A stretch of 64,000 nucleotides of DNA from the NCBI RefSeq assembly GCF_001434815.1, contig NZ_AZDU01000002.1:1-64000 (forward strand). Direction: 5' to 3'. Positions 26,930 to 35,221 of this stretch are shown here, piece after piece. Positions within the stretch are counted from its first letter, which is position 1. Each line of letters begins with the position of its first letter. Both the position numbers and the translations under genes were made by a program. The notes under the pieces are model-generated. The model had not been told where the DNA came from. It did not search any database and worked only from the letters and a program-made list of their open reading frames with translations. The DNA comes from Lactobacillus equicursoris DSM 19284 = JCM 14600 = CIP 110162. Lineage in GTDB: Bacteria; Bacillota; Bacilli; Lactobacillales; Lactobacillaceae.

Positions 26930-27772
26930 CTACCGGTAAAGATCAATAATATCACTCATCAATGGCGTTATAACCTGGTCTTTCAGCCAAACCAGCTCCA
27001 GCTGGGTGTGCCAAGCTGGAATTGTCAATTTTCTCACCCTCCCCTGGGCATAAGCCTGGGCAATGGAGGCTGGCACTAGAGCCACGCCCAGCCCTTGGTC
27101 GCTCCAGCGGATTGCGGTTCTTGAGTCGTCGCTTTTGACCACAAAATGAGGCGTAAGGCCTGCCTGGTTAAAAGTCTCGGTAAACAGATTTTCAAAGCGG
27201 CGGTAGATGACTAAGGGGTATTTAGACAATTTTCCCAAATTAAGATTTTCTGGCAAATCCCCTTGACTGACCGCCACCATGGGCTCATCCAGGACCTTGA
27301 TGCTGTTTAGCTTGGTCCGGTTAAAAGGCGTCCGAATGATTGCTAAGTCCAGCAAGCGGTCTTCTAACTTATCCAAAATGCCGTAGGTATTGTCCTCATA
27401 GATGTCAAAGGAAAGTCCAGGATGAACCTGGGCAAAAGCAACCAGCTTTTGAGACGGCAAAACGCCAATTGATGACGACACCGATCCCAATTTGATTGTA
27501 CCGCTTTTTCCCGTTTCAATGTCGGATAATTCTGTTTGGGCATTTTTGGCTAAAAGCAAGATCTGGCTGGCATAGGCATAAAACTTTTTCCCGGCTTGGG
27601 TCAATTCAATCCCATGGGGCTTTCTGATAAAAAGTCTCGCCCCCATTTCTTCTTCCAGCTGTCGCAATTGGTAGCTTAGGGCCGGCTGACCCAGGTAGAG
27701 CCTCTTGGCGGCAGAAGTGATCTGCCCTTCTTCGGCTACAATGGTAAAATACTTTAGCTGCTTAAAATTCAT
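26930..27772 (-). CDS. LysR-family transcriptional regulator
   Basis: 280 residues with the N-terminal winged helix (MNFKQLKYFTIVAEEGQI, AAKRLYLGQPALSYQLRQLE) and a LysR effector domain (about 90-280). AAGGA lies ten bases before the ATG. It is divergent from a proton-ATPase gene with 118 bases between the starts, holding an inverted repeat that could be its binding site. A role in controlling the ATPase is plausible from arrangement but not shown by sequence. Confidence 0.92.
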   Translation of the reverse strand: MNFKQLKYFTIVAEEGQITSAAKRLYLGQPALSYQLRQLEEEMGARLFIRKPHGIELTQAGKKFYAYASQILLLAKNAQTELSDIETGKSGTIKLGSVSSSIGVLPSQKLVAFAQVHPGLSFDIYEDNTYGILDKLEDRLLDLAIIRTPFNRTKLNSIKVLDEPMVAVSQGDLPENLNLGKLSKYPLVIYRRFENLFTETFNQAGLTPHFVVKSDDSRTAIRWSDQGLGVALVPASIAQAYAQGRVRKLTIPAWHTQLELVWLKDQVITPLMSDIIDLYR

Positions 27773-27785
27773 CTTAATTTAGTCC

Positions 27786-27814
27786 TTAGATATCAATCTT
27801 TTTGTTATCTCTAA
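27786..27814. promoter_or_regulatory. Possible LysR binding site
   Basis: TTAGATA at 27786-27792 faces TATCTCTAA at 27806-27814, giving TTAGA/TCTAA arms 19 bases apart, close to the LysR start. A second TATCAAT copy occurs near 27870. Low-complexity A/T sequence, so tentative. Confidence 0.3.
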
Positions 27815-27890
27815 TCATAAATCAGTATTTTCTTAATAGCAAGAAGACGTGTAAGATAAATATCAATGAAAGCAGAGAGGAAGTATTATC

Positions 27891-30155
27891 ATGAATAAAA
27901 AAATAGCAGGCTTAAGTCAAGCTGAAGCCCAAAAGCGGCTAGACCAATACGGTTTAAACCAGGTGCCAGAAGTGCCCTTTAGCTTCTGGAAGGAATTTGC
28001 CGGCAAGCTCTGGAACCTCAGCGCCTGGATCCTAGAAGCTGCGCTCTTGCTGGAATGCCTGCTAGGCAAGTGGATCCAGTCTGGCTTTGTCTTGTTGATG
28101 CTGCTGTTTGCGGCATATAATGGCGCTAGCCAGAAAAAGAAGTCCCGCAAGGTCCTCAGTCAAATCTCCCAAGAACTGACCCCGCAGGTCGCCGTTTGCC
28201 GGGATGGCAGCTGGCAAAAGCTGGACTCCAAGTACCTGGTACCTGGCGACTTAGTCAGCTTAAAGCGCGGGGACATCTTAGCCGCCGACGCCCAAATCCT
28301 AGAAGGCAAATTAACCTTAGATGAATCCTCCATCACCGGGGAGGCCGATGCCATTAAAAAGACAGAAAAGGAAACTGCCTTTGCCGGAACGACTGTCCTA
28401 GACGGCGAAGCCTTGGCTACGGTCACGACCACGGGGACCCATTCCAGAAGCGGGCAAACCATCAACCTGATCAACAATTCCGCAGCCCCCGGCCACTTGC
28501 AGCAGCTCTTGACCAAAATTATCTACTACCTCTGCCTCTTAAGCGGGGGCTTGACCCTGATCTTACTGCTCGCAGCCGTTATCCGCGGGGAAAACATCCT
28601 GGAAATGCTACCTTTCTTGGCCATGATGTTCATTGCCTCTATTCCAGTAGCCATGCCATCAACCTTTGCCCTGTCCAACTCCTTTGAGGCCACCCGCCTG
28701 TCAAAAGAAGGCGTCTTGACCAGTGACTTGACCGGGATCCAGGACGCAGCTAACTTGAACCTGCTCCTTTTGGACAAGACCGGGACCATTACCGAAAACA
28801 AAACTGCTGTTGCTTCTTTTACCAATTTTTCTCAAGAAAGCGATGAAGCAGTTCTAGCCTTAACTGGTCTAGCCCTAGACTTACGGAATTCTTCCATCAT
28901 TGACCAGGCTCTTGGTGACTATTTAAAGCAACAGCAAATCCAGATAGCAGAGCCTGATGCCTTTACTGCCTTTACCTCCAGCAAGGGCTATTCCGAAGCT
29001 GAAAAAAATGGGCAAAATATCAAGCTTGGTTCACTTAAGATCCTCAGCCAAATCGACCCAGACTTAATGAACAAGGCCAAAAAGATTGACCTGACGACTG
29101 GCCGCTCTGTTGCTCTTTTGGTCAACGACCAGTTAGCCGCAATTTTTATCACCAAGGATCAAATCCGGCCTGATTCCAAAGCAGCACTAGCAGAAATTCG
29201 CCGCCGAGGGATTCAGCCGATCATGCTGACCGGGGACAACCAGAAAACTGCGGAAGCCGTTGCTAGCGAAGTCGGCTTAGAGGGGCAGGTCATTGCCTAC
29301 AGTGACTTCACTAAAGACCTTGATCCGCAGAAAATTGCCGGGATTGCCGAAGTCTTGCCTGAAGACAAGCTGGACATGGTCAAGCACTTCCAAGAGCACG
29401 GCTATATCGTTGGCATGACCGGGGACGGGGTTAATGACTCTCCAGCCTTGAAACAAGCCGAAGTCGGCATTGCTGTCTCAAACGCCGCAGACGTGGCTAA
29501 AAAGAGCTCCAAGATGGTGCTCTTAGACGATGGCCTCTCCCCCATCGTCAAGATCCTGGACGCCGGTCACCGGGTTTATGAGCGGATGACCACCTGGTCT
29601 TTGACCAAGCTGGCTAGAACGGCAGAATTAACCATGCTCTTGACCATCGCCTACCTGGTCTTTGGCTACCTGCCAATGGCTCTAAACGCCATGGTTATCT
29701 ACACCATCATGAACAACATGGTGACGATGATGATCGGGACCGACAATACCCATATCAGCTACCAGCCAGAAAACTGGAACATGGCTAAACTGGCCAAAAT
29801 TGCCTTCTCCCTAGCCTTTGCCTGGACCATCATTGCCTTTTTATTTGTCAGCGGCTTAACTAAGTATGGCGTCAGCCACGACCACATTTCCACCATGGTC
29901 TATGTCTTCATGGTGGCCAGTGCCATGCTGATTGTCTTAATTACCCGGACGAAAAAGTTCTTCTGGCAATCTACTCCGTCAAAATTAGTTGCCAGCGTGC
30001 AGATTTCCGATATCGTCCTCACCTGTCTCTTGGCCATCTGCGGCATCGCCATGGCCCAAATTAACCTGCAAGAGCTAGCTTTAACGCTCCTGGTTGCCCT
30101 CATTGGCGCTGTCCTCATTGACCTGGTCTACCAGCCAGTAATCAATCATCTCTAA
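27891..30155 (+). CDS. P3A-type proton-exporting P-type ATPase
   Basis: 754 residues with the fungal/plant proton-pump type domain order: N-terminal helical tail, two membrane helices, actuator domain (TGEA where most have TGES; the Glu is kept), membrane helices with IPVAMPSTF, phosphorylation loop LLDKTGTIT, nucleotide domain, MLTGDN and GMTGDGVNDSPALKQAEVG hinge, and C-terminal helices. P3A pumps expel protons using ATP; in an acid-producing bacterium this may support pH homeostasis beside the F-type ATPase. AGAGAGG precedes the ATG. Other cation specificity cannot be excluded. Confidence 0.88.
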   Translation: MNKKIAGLSQAEAQKRLDQYGLNQVPEVPFSFWKEFAGKLWNLSAWILEAALLLECLLGKWIQSGFVLLMLLFAAYNGASQKKKSRKVLSQISQELTPQVAVCRDGSWQKLDSKYLVPGDLVSLKRGDILAADAQILEGKLTLDESSITGEADAIKKTEKETAFAGTTVLDGEALATVTTTGTHSRSGQTINLINNSAAPGHLQQLLTKIIYYLCLLSGGLTLILLLAAVIRGENILEMLPFLAMMFIASIPVAMPSTFALSNSFEATRLSKEGVLTSDLTGIQDAANLNLLLLDKTGTITENKTAVASFTNFSQESDEAVLALTGLALDLRNSSIIDQALGDYLKQQQIQIAEPDAFTAFTSSKGYSEAEKNGQNIKLGSLKILSQIDPDLMNKAKKIDLTTGRSVALLVNDQLAAIFITKDQIRPDSKAALAEIRRRGIQPIMLTGDNQKTAEAVASEVGLEGQVIAYSDFTKDLDPQKIAGIAEVLPEDKLDMVKHFQEHGYIVGMTGDGVNDSPALKQAEVGIAVSNAADVAKKSSKMVLLDDGLSPIVKILDAGHRVYERMTTWSLTKLARTAELTMLLTIAYLVFGYLPMALNAMVIYTIMNNMVTMMIGTDNTHISYQPENWNMAKLAKIAFSLAFAWTIIAFLFVSGLTKYGVSHDHISTMVYVFMVASAMLIVLITRTKKFFWQSTPSKLVASVQISDIVLTCLLAICGIAMAQINLQELALTLLVALIGAVLIDLVYQPVINHL

Positions 30156-30173
30156 TTCGTTTTTTCTTAAATT

Positions 30174-30208
30174 ACAAAATCCTGCTAGCTAAACTAGCAG
30201 GATTTTGT
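30174..30208. terminator. Bidirectional terminator
   Basis: Perfect 15-bp stem ACAAAATCCTGCTAG/CTAGCAGGATTTTGT with a five-base loop, between the ATPase gene and the converging AI-2E-family gene. Confidence 0.92.
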
Positions 30209-30222
30209 TTTGATTTTGAAGA

Positions 30223-31374
30223 TCAAGACTTAGTATCTTCTTCAATTGCTGCTACTTGAATTCTTAGCAGACATTTTTCTTTATAAGCAACCAGCCGCTC
30301 AAATTCCGTCTTTAAGAGTGCACCTAGTGGAACAGCAATCAACATCCCGACAAAGCCGCCCATGGCCCCGCCGGCGATGACGCAGGCGATGACGTAGAGA
30401 GGATGAATGTGGATGGCATTGCTGAGCAGCTTGGGGTTGATCAAGTTGCCGTCGATCCCTTGAATCACTAGCAAAATAATCATCCCAGCGATCAAGGCCG
30501 TCCAATTCTGGTTAAGTAGACAAGACAAGATGACCATCCCGTAGCCTAAAATTGGCCCAAAATATGGGATCAAATTACCGACACCCGTTACCATCCCGAT
30601 TAAAAGGCCGTACGGTACCTTGGCAATCAGCATGGCTAAGCTGACCAAGACGCCCACGATAAAGGCATCGATGATCTGCCCGCGGATGTAGCCGGAAAAG
30701 GCACTGTCAGCGTCTGCCAAAAACACCTTAACGCCCTTAACCAATTTCGGACTAAAGAGTGCTACAAAATTCTTTTTCCAGTAGCCAGCAATCCGGTGGC
30801 CATCGTAAAGGAAGTAAATGGCAAAGATGAGCCCAAAGAAGAAGTCGCTCAAGAAGCTGGTAACCTTGCCCACGCTGGCCTGCAGGTAGCTGACCAACCC
30901 GCTGGTCGACATGCCCTGCTTATTCAGGTAATTCATGATTTCGTTAATAAAGGAGCTGTACTGACTTTGCAACTGGGCGTAGATATTTTCCAAGCTTTTT
31001 ACATTAATGTTGCTCAGCTGCTTGGAGAAGGTCACATAGATGGCCACGAAGGCTAAGACAAAAACCAAGAACAAGGACAGCAAGGTCAAGGCAACGGCCA
31101 GTGATCTTGACCCAGTTGCAATTGCACCTTGACTCTTGCCTTTAGACAATTTTTTATCCAAAAAATTAGTCAAAGGCATCAAGAGGTATGTTAAAACCAG
31201 GCCATAGATAAGCGGCGTGGCGATGGCCCCTAAAATCTTGCCTAGCCGGACCCAAAAGCCGGTTGATTCGTAGCATAATAGCAGGATGGCTAGCCCCAAT
31301 AAAACCGTTCCTAGGGCGTACAGGGCGACTTTGACATATTTACGATCGAAGTGGTTCCAAAATTGATTTTTCAT
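30223..31374 (-). CDS. AI-2E transporter-family membrane protein
   Basis: 383 residues with about eight membrane segments, including the family motifs near VGNLIPYFGPILG and GNLINPKLLSNAIHIHPL. The family includes the proposed autoinducer-2 exporter TqsA, but also sodium-proton antiporters, so function is open. The ATG has no Shine-Dalgarno: a tnpB element begins only four bases upstream and the native promoter and ribosome site appear to lie beyond the element at 32868-32914. Expression is therefore probably lowered or changed. The reading frame itself is intact. Confidence 0.9.
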   Translation of the reverse strand: MKNQFWNHFDRKYVKVALYALGTVLLGLAILLLCYESTGFWVRLGKILGAIATPLIYGLVLTYLLMPLTNFLDKKLSKGKSQGAIATGSRSLAVALTLLSLFLVFVLAFVAIYVTFSKQLSNINVKSLENIYAQLQSQYSSFINEIMNYLNKQGMSTSGLVSYLQASVGKVTSFLSDFFFGLIFAIYFLYDGHRIAGYWKKNFVALFSPKLVKGVKVFLADADSAFSGYIRGQIIDAFIVGVLVSLAMLIAKVPYGLLIGMVTGVGNLIPYFGPILGYGMVILSCLLNQNWTALIAGMIILLVIQGIDGNLINPKLLSNAIHIHPLYVIACVIAGGAMGGFVGMLIAVPLGALLKTEFERLVAYKEKCLLRIQVAAIEEDTKS

Positions 31375-31383
31375 TGATTGTTT

Positions 31384-31426
31384 GGCGTGCGGAAACCTTC
31401 GATTTAAATCGAGGGAGGAGCACGCC
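31384..31426. repeat. Left-end hairpin of the tnpB element
   Basis: GGCGTGC (31384-31390) pairs with GCACGCC (31420-31426); inside, CCTTCGATTT pairs with AAATCGAGGG. Such imperfect subterminal hairpins are the recognition structures of Y1 transposases. Confidence 0.7.
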
Positions 31427-31507
31427 TTTCTCCTTTCTATAATGCTTTAGCTTTCACTTTCAATAGGGAACATGATACAATCGAGCTGTTGAAAGGAGGC
31501 TAAATAA

Positions 31508-32695
31508 ATGGAAATTTCTCTAACTATTAAAGCTCGCATTTATCCTAGTCAAAGCGAAGCTGAATCGCTTAAGAAAACGATGGAAGCTTACAGACAAGGT
31601 TGTAATTATGCGTCGCAGTATGTTTTTAACAACAATTTTGAACTTGGTCAATCGAAGCTTAACAAAGCCTTGTATCACGACTTGCGTGATACCTTCGACT
31701 TGAAGTCTCAAATGGCACAATCTGTTTTACGGACTGTAATTGCTCGTTATAAGACTGTTGCCACACAGCTAAGTCAAAAGCCGTACAAATGCCTAGGCTA
31801 TAAAATCAAGCGCGACTTAACTTGGCTGTGGAAACCTATTACTTTTTCTAGACCGCAATTTGAGCTGGTCAGAAATCGTGACTGGTCGTTTAAAAACGAC
31901 AATCAAGTTAGCCTTAATACGCTTGATGGCCGGATTATTTGTCAAATCTCAATGTCAGGCTTTGAAAAATATCAAGATTGGCAATTTGGTAGTGCTAGGG
32001 TTTTGAAATCCAGTAAGCACTGGTATCTCCATATTTCCGCAAGCCGGGAAATTGACGATTACGATATTAATCAAACTCGTCACGTAATTGGAATCGACCG
32101 TGGTTTAAGACAAATCGTGACCTGCTATGATGAAAAAGGCAAAACCTTATTCAAAAACGGTAAGCAGATTGCTAAAAAACGTAACCATTACAAGCAGTTA
32201 AGACGTCACTTACAGCTGACTAATACCAAATCCTCTAAAAGACGAATCCGCAAAATCGGTCAGCGAGAGAACCGCTGGATGAGCGATTATAATCATTGTT
32301 TGTCTAAGACACTCGTTGAAAAATATGGAACTGATTCGTTGTTTGTTTTGGAAGATCTAACTGACATAACCTTTGATACCGTTAATAACCGCAAGCGTGA
32401 AGACCGATATGAGCATTGCTCCTGGTCTTTCTACGACCTTGAACAGAAATTGACTTACAAGGCTCACCTCAATCACAGTGAAGTGATTAAAGTTGACGCT
32501 TACTGTACTAGTCAGCGCTGTCCAAAATGCGGACGTATTAACAAGGAAAACCGTAAGCACAATCTACATTTGTACATTTGTGATAAATGTGGATACAAGT
32601 CAAATGACGACCGCATCGGCGCAATGAATATCCAAAATCTTGGAACAATGTACGTTAGCGGTAATTATAAGCCAACATATCAAAAATTAGTCTAG
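31508..32695 (+). CDS. tnpB: TnpB RNA-guided nuclease (IS605 OrfB)
   Basis: 395 residues, apparently full length and intact. RuvC catalytic residues are present: Asp197 in GIDRG, Glu282 in VLEDL and Asp368 in NDDRIGAMNI. A four-cysteine zinc ribbon (CPKCG 338-342, CDKCG 358-362) is inserted before the last motif. TnpB proteins cut DNA next to a transposon-specific motif, guided by an RNA from the element's right end, and so help the element persist. AAAGGAGG lies eight bases before the ATG and an extended -10 element TGATACAAT lies about 30 bases further up. Codon use is more A/T-rich than in neighbours, consistent with transfer. Confidence 0.94.
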   Translation: MEISLTIKARIYPSQSEAESLKKTMEAYRQGCNYASQYVFNNNFELGQSKLNKALYHDLRDTFDLKSQMAQSVLRTVIARYKTVATQLSQKPYKCLGYKIKRDLTWLWKPITFSRPQFELVRNRDWSFKNDNQVSLNTLDGRIICQISMSGFEKYQDWQFGSARVLKSSKHWYLHISASREIDDYDINQTRHVIGIDRGLRQIVTCYDEKGKTLFKNGKQIAKKRNHYKQLRRHLQLTNTKSSKRRIRKIGQRENRWMSDYNHCLSKTLVEKYGTDSLFVLEDLTDITFDTVNNRKREDRYEHCSWSFYDLEQKLTYKAHLNHSEVIKVDAYCTSQRCPKCGRINKENRKHNLHLYICDKCGYKSNDDRIGAMNIQNLGTMYVSGNYKPTYQKLV

Positions 32696-32867
32696 TGTAT
32701 AAATTATGCTAGACCGCCGTACCTATCAACATGCGGAAACGTCTTTTGACGTTTGAGAAGCAACAGCGTAAAAGACTTTTAGCCTTTGGTTGTGGGAGAG
32801 TTTCTTTACTCGCTAGTACCACGATTAGCTAGTTGCAAACCTGGGAATTTATTCCCAAGTAGTTGAT
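32696..32867 (+). ncRNA. Predicted omega (reRNA) scaffold of TnpB
   Basis: The non-coding stretch from the tnpB stop to the right end is rich in pairing: AAACGTC/GACGTTT (32737-32743 with 32748-32754), TAAAAG/CTTTTA, GTGG/CCAC enclosing GAG/CTC, and the end hairpin TGGGAAT/ATTCCCA. In characterised elements this region, often with the tnpB 3' end, forms the guide RNA scaffold, and the guide is the flank starting here at 32868 (CCAATCCC). Boundaries are inferred. Confidence 0.5.
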
Positions 32868-32914
32868 CCAATCCCTCTTTTCATTCTGAACAGCTTTTGA
32901 ATACCATTATAACA
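32868..32914 (-). promoter_or_regulatory. Orphaned promoter and ribosome site of the AI-2E gene
   Basis: On the minus strand an extended -10 (TGTTATAAT, core 32911-32906) is followed by AGAGGG (32878-32873) and then the tnpB element. With the element removed, AGAGGG would lie nine bases before the ATG at 31374. Confidence 0.6.
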
Positions 32915-32927
32915 ATTTTTAGCAAAA

Positions 32928-32956
32928 GAAAAAGCAGACAATTTGTCTGCTTTTTC
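32928..32956. terminator. Terminator of ilvE
   Basis: Perfect 14-bp stem GAAAAAGCAGACAA/TTGTCTGCTTTTTC around a single central T, 22 bases after the ilvE stop on the minus strand. Confidence 0.9.
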
Positions 32957-32978
32957 TAACTAAATTGGAAAACTAGAT

Positions 32979-34004
32979 TTACAATACGTGGTGAATCCAG
33001 CCGGCAGGGCCTTCGATTTCCCCGTTTTGGATACCAGTCAAGGTGTTGTACAGTTCTTCCATGTACTTGCCTGGCTTTTCCATCCCGGATGGGAAGTCGA
33101 TGACTTGATCGCCGTTGACTACGCGGCCAACTGGTGACAATACGGCTGCCGTACCAACTAAGGCACATTCCTTGAAGGAAGGCAGTTCGTCGAAGCGAAC
33201 CTTTCTTTCTTCAACAGTCAAGTTCAGGTAGTTTTCAGCCAAGTATACGAGAGAACGTCTAGTGATTGATGGCAAAATTGAATTGGATTTAGGAACAACC
33301 AAGTGGTTGTTTTGGTCAATAAAGATAATGTTTGAGCCGCCAGTTTCTTCAATGTAAGTTTGAGTAGCTGGGTCCAGGTACATGTTTTCAGCAAAGCCGG
33401 CTTGGTGGGCAGTCACAGTTGCCTTTAAGCTCATGGCGTAGTTCAAAGCGGCCTTTACATGACCAGTCCCGCGAGGAGCGGCACGGTCATATTGCGCAAC
33501 TTGAACGGCAACTGGCGTAGCCCCGCCCTTGTAGTATGGGCCAACTGGAGTGGTAAAGATTCTAAACATGTAGTCTTGCGCTGGTGCAACGCCGATGATT
33601 GGCGTAGTACCGATTTCGTAAGGTCTGATGTAAAGAGATGCACCAGAACCGTATGGTGGAACCCAGTCTACGTTAGCCTTAACCACTTGGTCGATGGCTT
33701 CAACGAACTTGTCCTTTGGATAAGGTTCCATTTCGATTCTCTTTGCTGAGTTGTACATTCTTTCAGCGTTTTGGTCTGGACGGAAGACAACAACTGAGCC
33801 ATCCTTCCAGGTATATGCCTTCATCCCTTCAAAGACTTGTTGTGCGTATTGCAGGGTTTCAGCACATTCATTTAAAACAACGTTAGGATCGCTTACCAGC
33901 TTGCCGCCTTCCCAAGCACCGTCGTGGAAATAGTCCACGTATCGCTTGTCGGTTTGGTGATAGCCAAAGCCGATATTTGCCCAATCAAGATCTTTCTTAG
34001 CCAT
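32979..34004 (-). CDS. ilvE: Branched-chain amino-acid aminotransferase
   Basis: Transfers amino groups between glutamate and Leu, Ile or Val (PLP enzyme, fold type IV). 341 residues of the eukaryote-like BCAT type: QYAQQVFEGMKAY, FRPDQNAERM, PLP-binding Lys184 in GTGHVKAALNYA, and IEETGGSNIIF. In a lactobacillus lacking most branched-chain synthesis this usually serves amino-acid breakdown and flavour formation or final-step recycling. AGGAGG lies eight bases before the ATG. Single gene with its own terminator. Confidence 0.96.
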   Translation of the reverse strand: MAKKDLDWANIGFGYHQTDKRYVDYFHDGAWEGGKLVSDPNVVLNECAETLQYAQQVFEGMKAYTWKDGSVVVFRPDQNAERMYNSAKRIEMEPYPKDKFVEAIDQVVKANVDWVPPYGSGASLYIRPYEIGTTPIIGVAPAQDYMFRIFTTPVGPYYKGGATPVAVQVAQYDRAAPRGTGHVKAALNYAMSLKATVTAHQAGFAENMYLDPATQTYIEETGGSNIIFIDQNNHLVVPKSNSILPSITRRSLVYLAENYLNLTVEERKVRFDELPSFKECALVGTAAVLSPVGRVVNGDQVIDFPSGMEKPGKYMEELYNTLTGIQNGEIEGPAGWIHHVL

Positions 34005-34131
34005 AGGTCTTACCTCCTAAAAAATTCAATCACTAATTTATAGAAGTAACTATAATACTCTTTTTAGGTCTTTGCAAGCAGTTTTTAAAAAGATTTTCAT
34101 TTTGCGCTTATTTTCTTAATTTTCAAAAGAA

Positions 34132-34149
34132 AAAAGGCCTTTCGGCCTT
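34132..34149 (-). terminator. Terminator of the CDF exporter gene
   Basis: AAGGCC/GGCCTT stem with a GAAA tetraloop on the minus strand followed by six T; lies immediately after the stop codon. Confidence 0.85.
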
Positions 34150-34152
34150 ATT

Positions 34153-35040
34153 TTAGTTCTCCTTGTCGCTAGAAATCAAGTCTTCATCCATCCCCCGACC
34201 GCATTCAGCTTGCAGAGTTACGTGGTTGATGCCAAATTCCGTCTTTAAGCGGTCCGCAATTTCTTGGCTCAGTTCTTCAATGCGTTGAGCCGACAAGTCG
34301 GGATCAACGTTCAGGTGGGCATCCAGCATGATGGTGTCATCGCTGTAGCGCCAAACGTGCAAATGGTGCAGTCTCTTGACCTCCTTAAAGGACAAAACAG
34401 CTCCTTCAATGGCTTTTAAGTCTAGATCAGGGTTAGCCTCCATTAAAACGTCAGCAGAGTCCTTGGTGACCTCAATTGCCTCTTTAAAGAGCATGACAGA
34501 AGCTGCCAGGGTCAAGATGGGGTCAATCAGCTTCCAGCCAAAGTAGGTAATCACCAGTGAACCGGCAACAACTGCTACGCTGGACAAGGTGTCAGACAGC
34601 ATGTTTAAAAAGAGGGCCCGGGCGTTTAAGCTCTTTTTAGCCCCCCGCATCAAGATCAGCATGGAAAAAAGGTTACCGGCTAAGCCAACCAGGGAAATGG
34701 CAAACATCAACTTGCCCTTGATAACCTCCGGCTTAGAAAAGCGCTGGATGGCTTCTGCAAACAAGTAGGCACTGATCAAGATCAAGATGACCCCGTTGGT
34801 GTAGGCAGCTAAAGTTTCGGCCCGCTTGTAACCAAAGGTCTTGTGCTCATTCTTGTGCTTTTTGGCAATTAGATTAGCAATGTATGCCAAAACGATTGAG
34901 GCAACATCGGTTAAGTTGTGAACTGCATCTGACAAGAGGGCTAAAGAACCGGATAAAAAGCCGCCCACGAATTCGGCCGCCGTCACGGCGACGTTTAAGA
35001 TGGTCACCCACATGTAGCTTTTGGTAGATTTGGCATTCAT
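34153..35040 (-). CDS. Cation diffusion facilitator metal exporter (CzcD-like)
   Basis: 295 residues, six membrane segments and a C-terminal cytoplasmic domain (about 205-285; HHLHVWRYSDDTIMLDAHL). The first transport-site motif SDAVHNLTD (Asp38, His41, Asp45) is normal for zinc-type CDF proteins, but the motif in the fifth helix reads NMLSD (Asn146, Asp150) where zinc exporters have HxxxD. Divergent from an ArsR regulator, the usual arrangement for zinc or cobalt efflux. Metal specificity is therefore uncertain. The Shine-Dalgarno is modest. Confidence 0.93.
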   Translation of the reverse strand: MNAKSTKSYMWVTILNVAVTAAEFVGGFLSGSLALLSDAVHNLTDVASIVLAYIANLIAKKHKNEHKTFGYKRAETLAAYTNGVILILISAYLFAEAIQRFSKPEVIKGKLMFAISLVGLAGNLFSMLILMRGAKKSLNARALFLNMLSDTLSSVAVVAGSLVITYFGWKLIDPILTLAASVMLFKEAIEVTKDSADVLMEANPDLDLKAIEGAVLSFKEVKRLHHLHVWRYSDDTIMLDAHLNVDPDLSAQRIEELSQEIADRLKTEFGINHVTLQAECGRGMDEDLISSDKEN

Positions 35041-35091
35041 GATTTTTATTTCCTTTTTTCTTAGTTAAATCAGATTAAGGATAAGTGTAAC

Positions 35092-35146
35092 TATATATCT
35101 ATTTTGGAATATTATTTACTAGTAGTATATATCTAAAACGGAATAT
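35092..35146. promoter_or_regulatory. Tandem operator-like repeats for ArsR
   Basis: TATATATCTATTTTGGAATAT (21 bases, minus the last base here) at 35092-35112 recurs with three or four changes in the centre at 35126-35146, 34 bases apart. Each copy is an imperfect inverted repeat. They lie in the CDF/arsR gap and probably bind the ArsR dimer. Confidence 0.6.
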
Positions 35147-35221
35147 ATGCAAGATTTTTTTTCGGAAATTGCGTTATAATTAAGTTAAGATTTAACACCT
35201 AAGATTGGAAGTGAGGACACG

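Larger units (their letters stand above)
31379..32867 (+). mobile_element. IS200/IS605-type tnpB element (IS1341-like, no tnpA)
   Basis: A 1489-base insert with one gene, tnpB. TTGAT (31374-31378) flanks its left end and TTGAT (32863-32867) marks its right end. Subterminal hairpins lie at both ends: 31384-31426 on the left and TGGGAAT/ATTCCCA around 32842-32857 on the right. Removing 31379-32867 restores an ideal ribosome site to the AI-2E gene, which fixes the ends well. No Y1 transposase gene is present, so movement would need one elsewhere. The exact ends could be shifted by the five-base repeat. Confidence 0.8.
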
